In this document: positions 1 to 7,190 of the stretch, piece by piece
Numbering within the stretch: the stretch's first letter is position 1
Layout of the letters: each line of letters begins with the position of its first letter
From: an uncultured Chryseolinea sp.
Lineage (GTDB): Bacteria > Bacteroidota > Bacteroidia > Cytophagales > Cyclobacteriaceae
Reading direction: 5' to 3'
Length of the DNA: 14,324 bases
Assembly (NCBI GenBank): GCA_946478915.1
Contig: CAMLER010000048.1
Span: forward strand, 1 to 14,324
Translations under genes and position numbers: made by a program
Notes under the pieces: model-generated
The model's database searches: none
What the model was told of the DNA's origin: nothing
The model's input: only the letters and a program-made list of their open reading frames with translations

Positions 1-32
1 GTAATACTTTTCGCAGATTTAAGCCGTAGGGA

Positions 33-77
33 GTGGTAAGTAGTAAGTAGTAAGTGGTAAGTGGTAAGTGGTAAGTA
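33..77. repeat. 7-bp tandem repeat tract (GTRGTAA)x6
   Basis: Six consecutive heptamers read GTGGTAA, GTAGTAA, GTAGTAA, GTGGTAA, GTGGTAA, GTGGTAA, followed by a partial GTA. The only variation is A/G at the third position. The tract lies downstream of the lpdA stop codon, so it would be in the 3' untranslated part of the suc operon transcript or in the spacer beyond it. Each unit carries TAA, and because 7 is not a multiple of 3 the tract places stops in all three plus-strand frames. No function can be assigned from the sequence. Confidence 0.9.
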
Positions 78-102
78 TAGGGACATCCTCACTATAACCG
101 CA

Positions 103-144
103 CTATTAACTATTAACTATTAACGGATAACGGATAACTGATAA
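103..144. repeat. 7-bp tandem repeat tract (CTATTAA)x3 (CGGATAA)x2 CTGATAA
   Basis: Six heptamers end four bases before the lpdA stop codon: CTATTAA three times, CGGATAA twice, CTGATAA once, then a partial CGG. All share the form NNNNTAA with the tract at 33-77, and the two tracts start exactly 70 bp apart, so they are in the same 7-bp phase. The intervening 78-102 does not keep the repeat. I see no terminator-like hairpin here for the minus-strand suc operon, so where that transcript ends is unclear. Confidence 0.9.
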
Positions 145-148
145 CGGT

Positions 149-1546
149 TCACAGATGAATCGGTCGATTAGCAGTAGCCGCCAGGCATGCTTCCTTAACG
201 GCCTCCATATACGTCGGATGCGCATGGGACATTCGGGCAACATCTTCCGCTGACGCACGAAACTCCATCGCTGTTACGCCTGCTGCGATCATATCTGCTG
301 CGCGGGCACCGATGATGTGAACACCAAGGATCTCATCTGTTTGTTTGTCAGCCAATATTTTTACCAGCCCATCCGTATCCATACTTGCGCGCGCACGTCC
401 TAAAGCTTTGTAAGGGAAGGATCCGGTTTTGTAGGCACGTCCCTGTTCTTTCAGTTGTTCTTCAGTGTATCCGACACTGGCAACCTCAGGCCAGGTATAC
501 ACAACGCCCGGGATAAGCAAATAATTGATGTGAGGTTTCTGGCCAGCCAGTTGTTCGGCTACATAGATACCCTCTTCCTCAGCTTTGTGCGCCAGCATGG
601 CACCTCTTACTACATCACCTATTGCATAAATATTGTCAACTTTTGTTTTCAGATGGTCGTCGACAGGAATTTGTCCCTTGACCGGCTCTATGCCAATCTT
701 GTCAAGCCCCAATCCCTCCGTGTATGGCCGGCGTCCAATGCTTACCATACAATAATCTCCCTTTAATTCCAGCGCCTTTCCGTCCTTTCCTTCAGCCTTC
801 ACAATAACTTCCTTCCCCTTATTTTCAACGGAAGTTACTTTGTGCCCCAGGTGAACATCGATGCCCATCTTTTTAGCGACTTTCAACAACTCTTTCCCAA
901 GGGTAGCATCCATGGTCGGAATAAGGCTATCCAGGAACTCGACGACGGTAACTTTCGAGCCAATTCTTGCAAAGACAGATCCCATTTCCATACCAATTAC
1001 GCCTCCACCGATCACAATGAGATGGGCAGGCACTTCTTTTAAAGTAAGGGCTTCGGTACTTGAAATAATCCGCTTTTTGTCAAAGGGCGCAAATGGCAAC
1101 GGCGTAGGCTTGGAACCCGTGGCAATAATTACTTTTTCTGTAGTGATTTTTGTTTCGTTACCATCACTGCCTTTAATTGAAATAGTATTCTTATCTACGA
1201 ATGAACCAACTCCCTTCAACACATCAATCTTGTTCTTTTTCATCAGGAAGGCAATGCCATCGACATTCGATTTCACCACATCCTCTTTCCTTTTGATCAT
1301 TTGTTTGATGTTGATCTTGGGCGCGGGAATATCGATTCCGTGCTCCTTAAAATGTTCTTTAGCATTAATAAAATGCTCGGACGAATCAAGCAACGCCTTC
1401 GACGGAATGCAACCGACGTTCAGACAGGTTCCCCCCAGGGTATCGTACTTTTCAATGATAGCAGTCTTGAAACCAAGTTGCGCGCAGCGGATCGCTGCTA
1501 CATATCCTCCCGGACCTGAACCAATAACCGTGACGTTGTATTGCAT
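149..1546 (-). CDS. lpdA: dihydrolipoyl dehydrogenase (E3)
   Basis: This is a 465-residue FAD-dependent disulfide oxidoreductase of normal E3 length. It reoxidises the dihydrolipoyl arms of the E2 subunit and passes electrons to NAD+. The FAD-binding Rossmann motif GSGPGG is at residues 9-14, the redox-active disulfide is C41/C46 in GGTCLNVGCIPSK, the NAD-binding motif IGGGVIG is at about 179-185 with E203 closing that fold, the second FAD contact AIGD is at 308-311, and the C-terminal interface motif HAHPTYME gives the catalytic pair H443/E448. It is last in the sucA-sucB-lpdA operon, 49 bp after sucB, which suggests an E3 dedicated to 2-oxoglutarate dehydrogenase, although one E3 may also serve other 2-oxoacid complexes. 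The start at 1546 is the natural one, with the FAD motif beginning a few residues later. No clear Shine-Dalgarno precedes it, as is common in this phylum. Confidence 0.97.
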   Translation of the reverse strand: MQYNVTVIGSGPGGYVAAIRCAQLGFKTAIIEKYDTLGGTCLNVGCIPSKALLDSSEHFINAKEHFKEHGIDIPAPKINIKQMIKRKEDVVKSNVDGIAFLMKKNKIDVLKGVGSFVDKNTISIKGSDGNETKITTEKVIIATGSKPTPLPFAPFDKKRIISSTEALTLKEVPAHLIVIGGGVIGMEMGSVFARIGSKVTVVEFLDSLIPTMDATLGKELLKVAKKMGIDVHLGHKVTSVENKGKEVIVKAEGKDGKALELKGDYCMVSIGRRPYTEGLGLDKIGIEPVKGQIPVDDHLKTKVDNIYAIGDVVRGAMLAHKAEEEGIYVAEQLAGQKPHINYLLIPGVVYTWPEVASVGYTEEQLKEQGRAYKTGSFPYKALGRARASMDTDGLVKILADKQTDEILGVHIIGARAADMIAAGVTAMEFRASAEDVARMSHAHPTYMEAVKEACLAATANRPIHL

Positions 1547-1595
1547 GATGATCGAAAAAAAATAAGTAATGATTTATCGTAAAAGTGAAGGAGTA

Positions 1596-3119
1596 TCAAA
1601 CGCCCAGGATCAATCTTCCCGGATCCTCGAGCATTTCCTTGACCCTGAAAAGAAAACTTACCGATTCACGTCCATCGACTATTCTGTGATCGTATGATAA
1701 GGCCAAAAACATGATGGGCCTGATGACAATCTCCTTATTCTTTACAACAGGACGTTCTACAATATTATGCATACCAAGAATGGCAGATTGAGGTGGATTA
1801 AGTATTGGTGTCGACAGCATTGATCCGAAAACACCACCGTTTGTTATAGAAAATGTCCCGCCGGTCATCTCCTCAATGGATAATTTGCCATCACGGCCTT
1901 TCGTTGCCAACCTCACTACCTCACTTTCAATCTGATGAAATGAAAGCGATTCCGCATTCCGAATAACAGGAACAACGAGTCCCCTGGGCGTTGAAACTGC
2001 GATAGAGATATCGCAATAATCGTGATACACAATCTCATCACCGTCGATGTATGCATTCACTGCAGGAAAATCCTTGGCCGCAGCGCAGACCGCTTTGACG
2101 AAAAAGGACATGAATCCCAGGCCCACACCGTACTTCTCCTTAAACTGATCCTTATATTTCGACCTCAGATCCATTACGGGCTTCATATCAACTTCATTAA
2201 AAGTTGTAAGCATAGCCGTCTCGTTCTTCACCGTCACCAATCGTTTTGCTATGGTCTTTCGGAGAGAACTCATTTTCTCACTTCGCGTATTTCGCGAGCC
2301 TGTAGCTGAGATCTCGGAGGATGCTTGCTGCTTTTCAACTTGTTTAGTTGCCGCGGGCGCGGGTTCAGCTTTCACGGCATCCTCTTTGGTGATACGTCCA
2401 CCCACACCGTTGCCCTGAACCTGTCCGGGAGAAATTCCTTTCTCGCTTAGAATTTTTGCCGCAGCCGGTGACGGATGGCCCGCGGCATAAGACTTGCTAC
2501 TTCCGCTTTCCGATGTCGCAGCGACAGGCTCCTGCTTAGGCTCCTGTTTTTCAGTAGCAGTTTCCTCTGTTATCTCAATCCTGCAAATCAATCCACCTAT
2601 GGGCAAAGTCGTGCTTTCTTTTGCCACAATACGCAAAATACCGCTTGCCTCCGCCGGTAGTTCAAAGGTCGCTTTATCGGACTCGACTTCTGCGATCACT
2701 TCATCGAGTTTCACATGGTCGCCGTCCTTCTTCAACCAGGTCGAAATAGTTACCTCGGTAATCGACTCTCCCACGGCAGGGACTTTCATTTCCTTAACAC
2801 CGCCCGACGGCTTAGTCTCCGATTTTGGTGCAGCCGCAGCGGGAGTCTTTGCAGGAGCGGGCTCGGGAGCGGTTTGTCCCTGAGCGGATGGCTCAATCTC
2901 ACAAATGACCTCGCCGACTGGTACGGTCTCCCCCGCCTGTTTAAGAATCTTTAGCACTCCAGCGCTTTGAGCAGGAAGTTCAAATGTCGCTTTGTCAGAT
3001 TCCAATTCGGCTATGACTTCGTCGAGCTTCACCACATCACCGTCCTTTTTAAGCCAGTTTGAAATGGTTACTTCGGAAATTGATTCTCCTACTGCAGGTA
3101 CTTTTATTTGAATTGCCAT
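1596..3119 (-). CDS. sucB: dihydrolipoyllysine-residue succinyltransferase, 2-oxoglutarate dehydrogenase E2, with two lipoyl domains
   Basis: This 507-residue E2 core of the 2-oxoglutarate dehydrogenase complex transfers the succinyl group from lipoamide to CoA. Domain order: lipoyl domain 1 (about 1-77, lipoylated K43 in ESDKATFELPA), an Ala/Pro/Lys linker, lipoyl domain 2 (about 110-184, K149 in the same motif), a second flexible linker, the peripheral-subunit-binding domain (about 215-250), another linker, and the catalytic acyltransferase domain (about 280-507) with SYDHRIVDGRES, catalytic H478 and D482. The DHRIVDGRE form and the position after sucA favour succinyltransferase over acetyltransferase. 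Most characterised SucB proteins, such as that of E. coli, have one lipoyl domain and about 400 residues; here the domain is duplicated. The gene lies 34 bp after sucA and 49 bp before lpdA, so co-transcription is likely. Confidence 0.95.
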   Translation of the reverse strand: MAIQIKVPAVGESISEVTISNWLKKDGDVVKLDEVIAELESDKATFELPAQSAGVLKILKQAGETVPVGEVICEIEPSAQGQTAPEPAPAKTPAAAAPKSETKPSGGVKEMKVPAVGESITEVTISTWLKKDGDHVKLDEVIAEVESDKATFELPAEASGILRIVAKESTTLPIGGLICRIEITEETATEKQEPKQEPVAATSESGSSKSYAAGHPSPAAAKILSEKGISPGQVQGNGVGGRITKEDAVKAEPAPAATKQVEKQQASSEISATGSRNTRSEKMSSLRKTIAKRLVTVKNETAMLTTFNEVDMKPVMDLRSKYKDQFKEKYGVGLGFMSFFVKAVCAAAKDFPAVNAYIDGDEIVYHDYCDISIAVSTPRGLVVPVIRNAESLSFHQIESEVVRLATKGRDGKLSIEEMTGGTFSITNGGVFGSMLSTPILNPPQSAILGMHNIVERPVVKNKEIVIRPIMFLALSYDHRIVDGRESVSFLFRVKEMLEDPGRLILGV

Positions 3120-3153
3120 CAGGGTTGTTTCTTGGGTTTACTTTAAAACGCTT

Positions 3154-5874
3154 CTACATTCCAAACGCTTTATTGATGATTTTGTCTTGTTCAATCTTAT
3201 GAACTTTTAAATAGCCGGTGGCTGGCGATGCACTTGCCTTACGCGAAACGAAATCCAGATTATATTTAGGCATCATGCGCAGGATGTAACTCTGACATCC
3301 CATATTGGAAGGCTCCTCCTGTGCCCAGATCAGTTTTGCATCCTTATATTTCTTCAAAACCGCCTTTAATTGTTTCTCAGGGAACGGGTGCAATTGTTCC
3401 AGTCGGATTATAGCAGTGTCTTTAATTTTCTTTTTTTGCTGGAATTCCTGCAAGTCATAATAAATTTTACCTGAACACAGAATTACCCTTTTCACATCTT
3501 TGGATGACGTTGCAGGATCGTCCAACACTTCTTTGAATGACCCGGACGTAAAATCCTTCAATGGCGAAATGACCGCCGGATGACGCAACAATGACTTAGG
3601 CGAGAAAACCACACAAGGTTTTCTGAATGGCCATGCAACCTGCCTCCGCAGCAAATGGAAAAAGTTTGCCGGGGTAGTTGGGTTGGCAACAATCATGTTG
3701 TATTCCGCCGACTGTTGCAAGAATCTTTCCGGACGGCAACTTGAATGTTCCGGGCCCTGGCCTTCATATCCATGAGGAAGCAGCATCACGAGACCGTTCA
3801 TTCGCTGCCACTTTGATTCAGCGCTGGAGATAAATTGATCAATCACCACCTGGGCACCATTCGCGAAGTCGCCGAACTGCGCTTCCCAAATAACGAGTGC
3901 GCTAGGCGAAGACATCGCATACCCGTATTCAAAACCAAGAACACCAAACTCTGAAAGCAACGAGTTATAAATATTGAATTGCGTCTGATTCTTTTCAATA
4001 TTGTTCAATCCACAATAGGGCTCGTTTGTATTGGCGTCAAAGAAGTATGCATGGCGATGAGAGAATGTTCCACGCTTCACATCCTGTCCGGACATACGGA
4101 CGGGGGTCTTATCAAGCAGAAGAGAACCGTAAGCCAGCAATTCGGCATCGGCCCAGCCCAGCATCTTACTTTCAAAGAAAGCGTTATTCCTGTCCTTTAA
4201 AAGTTTCTCGATTTGCTTCAGCGGCTTAAAACCTTCGGGAATAAAAGTCAAGGCCTTACCAACTTTTTCAACAACATTTTCCTTGATACCTGTGTCTGGA
4301 GATTTGTCAAAGTCTTCGGGTGTAGCCCAACGCATTTCCTCCCATTCAGACTCCATTTTTTGAGGCTTGTATGGAAGAGGTTTTTGCTTTACTTCATTCA
4401 GCCGGTCCTGTAACTGATTCCGGAAATTCTTGTCCATTTCGTCGGCGAGCGCTGCATCGACGTCTCCGCGTTCGATCAGTTTTTTGACAAAAATTTCCCT
4501 GGGATTTTCATGCTTGGCAATGAGATTATAAAGCTTGGGCTGGGTAAATTTCGGTTCATCAGCCTCATTGTGACCATGTCTGCGATAACAGAGCAGATCT
4601 ATGAAAATATCCTTCTTGAATTTTTGACGATATTCAACGGCAAGGTTAGACGCAAAACACACTGCTTCAGCGTCGTCACCATTGACATGTAGGACAGGTG
4701 CATCTACAATCTTAGCGAGATCAGTACAATAGATACTGCTGCGGGCATCATCGTAGTCGGTGGTGAATCCGACCTGGTTGTTGATAACGAAATGTATAGT
4801 CCCTCCGGTTGTGTAGCCAGGTAATTCCGACATCTGGACCACCTCGTAGACAATCCCCTGGCCTGCAAGCGCTGCATCGCCGTGTATCAAAACTGCCATG
4901 GCCTTAGAAAGATCACCTTTGTATTCATCATCACTCTGGCCGCGCGTATAACCAATCACCAACGGATCAACTGCCTCGAGGTGAGAAGGGTTGGGCGTCA
5001 ACTTCAGATACACTTTCTTACCCGATGGAGTGTTGATATGACTAGAGTATCCCAGGTGATATTTTACATCGCCGTCACCCATGGTCTGCTCCGGACTAAC
5101 GTTACCCTCGAACTCTGTAAAGATCTGCTCGTAGGTCTTTCCCAGTATGTTAGAAAGCACATTGAGACGACCGCGGTGGGCCATACCGATGACCACTTCT
5201 TTCACATCCAGTTCAGCAGCCTTGTTGACGATGGTCTGCAGCGCGGGGATGGTATTCTCCCCTCCTTCCAGTGAAAATCTTTTCTGACCGAGAAATTTGG
5301 TATGAAGAAAATTTTCGAAGACTACTGCTTCATTCAATTTGGTCAGAATTCTTTTTTTTTCGTCAGCGGTCGGGTTATACGCAAAGTATTCGTGTTCACA
5401 TTTCTGCAAAAACCATTGCCTTATTTCGTCGTTCCGTATGAAATTGTATTCAAACCCGATCGGCCCCAGGTAAACAGTCTTTAATTTCTCGATGATTTTT
5501 CTAAGGGTCGCTCTTCCCATTCCGATCTCCGAGCCCACGTCAAACTCGGTATCAAGGTCGGCATCGGCAAGGCCAACACTTTTATGATCAAAGTTGACAT
5601 TATGATTACGGCGGGGTCTGACAGGGTTTGTTTTCGAAGTCAGGTGCCCGAAAGAGCGGTAGGTAAATATAAGGTTTCGAACCTGCGTCTCCTTAATAGA
5701 TATTGATTCATCAACTGCGACCGTGTGCCCATTTTTTCCTTTGGCTGAAAAATCATATCCTTCGAAAAACTTTTGCCAGGTGGGATCGACAGAGTTCGGA
5801 TCCTTCTTATAATCCTGGTACAACTGATCGATATAGCCGACTTCTGCGTTTGATATATATGAGTATTTGTCCAT
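3154..5874 (-). CDS. sucA: 2-oxoglutarate dehydrogenase E1 component
   Basis: This thiamine-diphosphate enzyme decarboxylates 2-oxoglutarate and reductively succinylates the E2 lipoyl arm in the TCA cycle. From the chosen start it is 906 residues, close to family length (E. coli about 930). Visible family blocks are the N-terminal segment ending in DPTWQKFFEGYDF (about 30-42), proposed in the family to contact E2; MAHRGRLNVL (231-240); GDGDVKYHLG (266-275); NPSHLEAVDP (295-304); HGDAA (331-335); the cofactor region GDDAEAV (399-405); RRHGHNEADEP (431-441); and the C-terminal transketolase-like part with EAQFGDFANGAQ and HGYEGQGPEHSS. The frame stays open to an ATG at 6048, but that adds 58 residues without family character and would overlap the rpsP promoter. 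The ATG at 5874, opening MDKYSYISN, is therefore preferred. It is the first gene of the sucA-sucB-lpdA operon. Confidence 0.95.
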   Translation of the reverse strand: MDKYSYISNAEVGYIDQLYQDYKKDPNSVDPTWQKFFEGYDFSAKGKNGHTVAVDESISIKETQVRNLIFTYRSFGHLTSKTNPVRPRRNHNVNFDHKSVGLADADLDTEFDVGSEIGMGRATLRKIIEKLKTVYLGPIGFEYNFIRNDEIRQWFLQKCEHEYFAYNPTADEKKRILTKLNEAVVFENFLHTKFLGQKRFSLEGGENTIPALQTIVNKAAELDVKEVVIGMAHRGRLNVLSNILGKTYEQIFTEFEGNVSPEQTMGDGDVKYHLGYSSHINTPSGKKVYLKLTPNPSHLEAVDPLVIGYTRGQSDDEYKGDLSKAMAVLIHGDAALAGQGIVYEVVQMSELPGYTTGGTIHFVINNQVGFTTDYDDARSSIYCTDLAKIVDAPVLHVNGDDAEAVCFASNLAVEYRQKFKKDIFIDLLCYRRHGHNEADEPKFTQPKLYNLIAKHENPREIFVKKLIERGDVDAALADEMDKNFRNQLQDRLNEVKQKPLPYKPQKMESEWEEMRWATPEDFDKSPDTGIKENVVEKVGKALTFIPEGFKPLKQIEKLLKDRNNAFFESKMLGWADAELLAYGSLLLDKTPVRMSGQDVKRGTFSHRHAYFFDANTNEPYCGLNNIEKNQTQFNIYNSLLSEFGVLGFEYGYAMSSPSALVIWEAQFGDFANGAQVVIDQFISSAESKWQRMNGLVMLLPHGYEGQGPEHSSCRPERFLQQSAEYNMIVANPTTPANFFHLLRRQVAWPFRKPCVVFSPKSLLRHPAVISPLKDFTSGSFKEVLDDPATSSKDVKRVILCSGKIYYDLQEFQQKKKIKDTAIIRLEQLHPFPEKQLKAVLKKYKDAKLIWAQEEPSNMGCQSYILRMMPKYNLDFVSRKASASPATGYLKVHKIEQDKIINKAFGM

Positions 5875-5895
5875 GTATCCGTTTGAAAAAGCACA

Positions 5896-5903
5896 TAAAG
5901 CTA
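5896..5903 (-). promoter_or_regulatory. weak candidate -7 element for the sucA operon
   Basis: On the minus strand these bases read TAGCTTTA, one mismatch from the Bacteroidota -7 consensus TAnnTTTG, about 22 bases before the preferred sucA start. No good TTG/TTTG -33 element lies at the expected distance, only an AT-rich run (TTTTTAA). The rest of the spacer 5875-6085 contains nothing else I can assign except the rpsP promoter on the other strand. Confidence 0.25.
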
Positions 5904-6013
5904 GGCAAGCCTCGCTGAATTTAAAAATTGGATACTCGCGTAAACGAATATGATTTGTTTTTTGACTCGATACACGCTCAAAGACAAGAACATACGCTTT
6001 TTTTATTTCAGCA

Positions 6014-6043
6014 TTTGGCCAGCCGAAAAATCCGTTATCTTTG
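6014..6043 (+). promoter_or_regulatory. consensus Bacteroidota promoter for rpsP
   Basis: A -33 element TTTG (6014-6017) is followed after 18 bases by TATCTTTG (6036-6043), a perfect match to TAnnTTTG, the -7 consensus of the Bacteroidota primary sigma factor. Transcription would begin near 6050, leaving a leader of roughly 35 nt before the rpsP ATG at 6086. The promoter overlaps the upstream open frame of sucA on the other strand, which supports the shorter sucA start. Confidence 0.75.
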
Positions 6044-6085
6044 CGCACTTAAAAAGGACGAGATCCACATTAAACCTCAAATTGA

Positions 6086-6538
6086 ATGGTTAAAATCAGA
6101 TTGGCCCGCAGAGGCCGCAAGAAACTGGCACTTTACGATGTAGTCGTAGCCGACGCCAGATCCCCACGAGATGGGCGTTTCATTGAAAAAATTGGAACCT
6201 ACAATCCCCTCACTGTTCCAGCCACAATCGAGCTTAACGATGACAAGGCTTTTAAGTGGCTAATGAATGGCGCACAACCCAGCGATACCGTAAAAGCGGT
6301 TCTTTCACATCGCGGTATCATGCTAAGAAAGCATTTGCAGATTGGTGTGATCAAAGGCGCAATTTCGCAAGAGCAAGCCGATACGAAGCTCCAGGAATGG
6401 TTAAAAGCGAAAACTTCCAAAATTGAGTCCAGTCGCGATAAACTTTCTCAGAACAAGGAAGCTTTGGCTAAAGCACGCAAAGAAGCAGAAAGCAAAATCA
6501 GAGCGCTGAAGCAATTCGCAAGAAGGCAATTGTTGTAG
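6086..6538 (+). CDS. rpsP: 30S ribosomal protein S16, with an apparent -1 frameshift in the C-terminal tail
   Basis: S16 is a primary assembly protein of the 30S body. Residues 1 to about 82 are the conserved S16 fold, starting [13 protein letters not shown] and continuing through [38 protein letters not shown] and [12 protein letters not shown] charged, probably helical extension follows (about 83-138), of the kind seen in Bacteroidota S16. As sequenced the frame ends at 6536-6538 after 150 residues, finishing in an atypical [11 protein letters not shown]. One frame away the expected Ala/Glu/Pro-rich tail runs on to a TAA at 6613-6615, so a one-base deletion near 6494-6508, or a sequencing error, probably changed the end. 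The ribosome-binding core is intact, so a working protein is plausible either way. First gene of the interrupted rpsP-rimM-trmD-rplS cluster, with its own strong promoter. Confidence 0.93.
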   Translation: MVKIRLARRGRKKLALYDVVVADARSPRDGRFIEKIGTYNPLTVPATIELNDDKAFKWLMNGAQPSDTVKAVLSHRGIMLRKHLQIGVIKGAISQEQADTKLQEWLKAKTSKIESSRDKLSQNKEALAKARKEAESKIRALKQFARRQLL

Positions 6539-6615
6539 AAGCCGAAGCCCCAGCCGCCGAACAGCCGGCAGAGGGAGAAGCTCCAGCAGCAGAGGCACAA
6601 GAACCGCAAGCCTAA
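6505..6615 (+). other. out-of-frame continuation of the rpsP C-terminal tail
   Basis: Read from 6505 the frame gives [20 protein letters not shown] and then more Ala, Glu, Pro and Gln residues, ending at TAA 6613-6615. It has no start codon of its own and no stop inside, and its composition is that of the low-complexity tail of Bacteroidota S16. Inserting one G between 6505 and 6506, restoring GCGGCTGAA, would join it to the upstream frame and give an S16 of about 176 residues. Other single insertions in 6494-6508 would do the same. No classical X_XXY_YYZ slippery heptamer is visible, so programmed frameshifting is less likely than an indel. Confidence 0.75.
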
Positions 6616-6633
6616 TCTTTAAAAAACTACTTG

Positions 6634-6670
6634 ATGCCAGTGCGACCCATCGCATTGGCATTTTTTATTT
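6634..6670 (+). terminator. intrinsic terminator/attenuator between rpsP and rimM
   Basis: A 12-bp stem pairs 6634-6645 (ATGCCAGTGCGA) with 6650-6661 (TCGCATTGGCAT). It is perfect except for one G-T wobble (6640/6655), has a four-base loop CCCA, and is followed by a T-rich run to 6670. The next base begins the rimM ATG at 6671. It should end most rpsP transcripts. In read-through RNA the same stem would sit about nine bases before the rimM start and could hinder initiation there. Confidence 0.85.
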
Positions 6671-7186
6671 ATGGATATAGAATCCTGTTATAAAATCGGG
6701 TGGATCCTTAAGTCGCATGGACTGAAAGGGGAAGTTACCCTGATGCTTGAGGACGAAGCGCCTGACGACTTATCTGCCATTAACTCGGTTTTTTTGGAGC
6801 AAAACAACCGGCTGGTGCCCTATTTTATCGAAACAGTGGCAGGACAGGGGAGTAAGGTGTTTCTCAAATTCGAAGGGATAGACTCCGCGGATGCGGCAAA
6901 AATGATTTCCAAGCAGTCTGTTTACCTTCCAAAATCCATTAGGCCAAAGCGCGAACGCGGCGAATTCTATGACGACGAAATTGACGGTTTCGAAGTCGTT
7001 GACGCTGGGATTGGCCTGCTGGGAAAAATTGACGGTGTTGTCGTTGCCGGCCCTAATCGACTGCTATCACTCGAATATCATGGTAAAGAAGTTCTGATAC
7101 CTACGAATGGTCCATTCATAAGGTCCATTAACAAGTCCAAAAAGAGGATTGAAGTAGAATTACCCGAAGGCTTTCTGGAAATTTAG
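6671..7186 (+). CDS. rimM: ribosome maturation factor RimM
   Basis: RimM assists assembly of the 30S head, binding S19 near 16S rRNA helices 31 and 33b. The 171-residue length is normal. The N-terminal RimM domain opens with the signature IGWILKSHGLKGEV (about 9-22) and the C-terminal PRC-barrel half contains GEFYDDEIDGFEVVD and the closing EVLIPTNGPFIRSINKSKK and ELPEGFLEI. No promoter or Shine-Dalgarno is visible between it and the preceding hairpin, so expression probably depends on read-through from rpsP, which would keep it far below S16. Its stop is four bases from the stop of the convergent minus-strand plug-protein gene, with no terminator visible between them. Confidence 0.96.
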   Translation: MDIESCYKIGWILKSHGLKGEVTLMLEDEAPDDLSAINSVFLEQNNRLVPYFIETVAGQGSKVFLKFEGIDSADAAKMISKQSVYLPKSIRPKRERGEFYDDEIDGFEVVDAGIGLLGKIDGVVVAGPNRLLSLEYHGKEVLIPTNGPFIRSINKSKKRIEVELPEGFLEI

Positions 7187-7190
7187 GAAG

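Noticed and set aside
33..144. CRISPR-like array
   Set aside because: The units are 7 bp and contiguous, with no unique spacers; these are simple tandem repeats.
861..1565. 234-codon plus-strand open frame antisense to lpdA
   Set aside because: lpdA is unmistakable on the other strand, and the antisense product looks like mirrored coding sequence with no recognisable domain or promoter.
5875..6048. 58-residue N-terminal extension of SucA from the ATG at 6048
   Set aside because: It shows no E1o family character and overlaps a consensus rpsP promoter on the other strand. The family-like N-terminus begins at the Met at 5874.
6494..6510. Programmed -1 ribosomal frameshift site in rpsP
   Set aside because: No X_XXY_YYZ heptamer in the right phase is visible and I see no convincing downstream stimulatory stem close to the site; an indel explains the data more simply.
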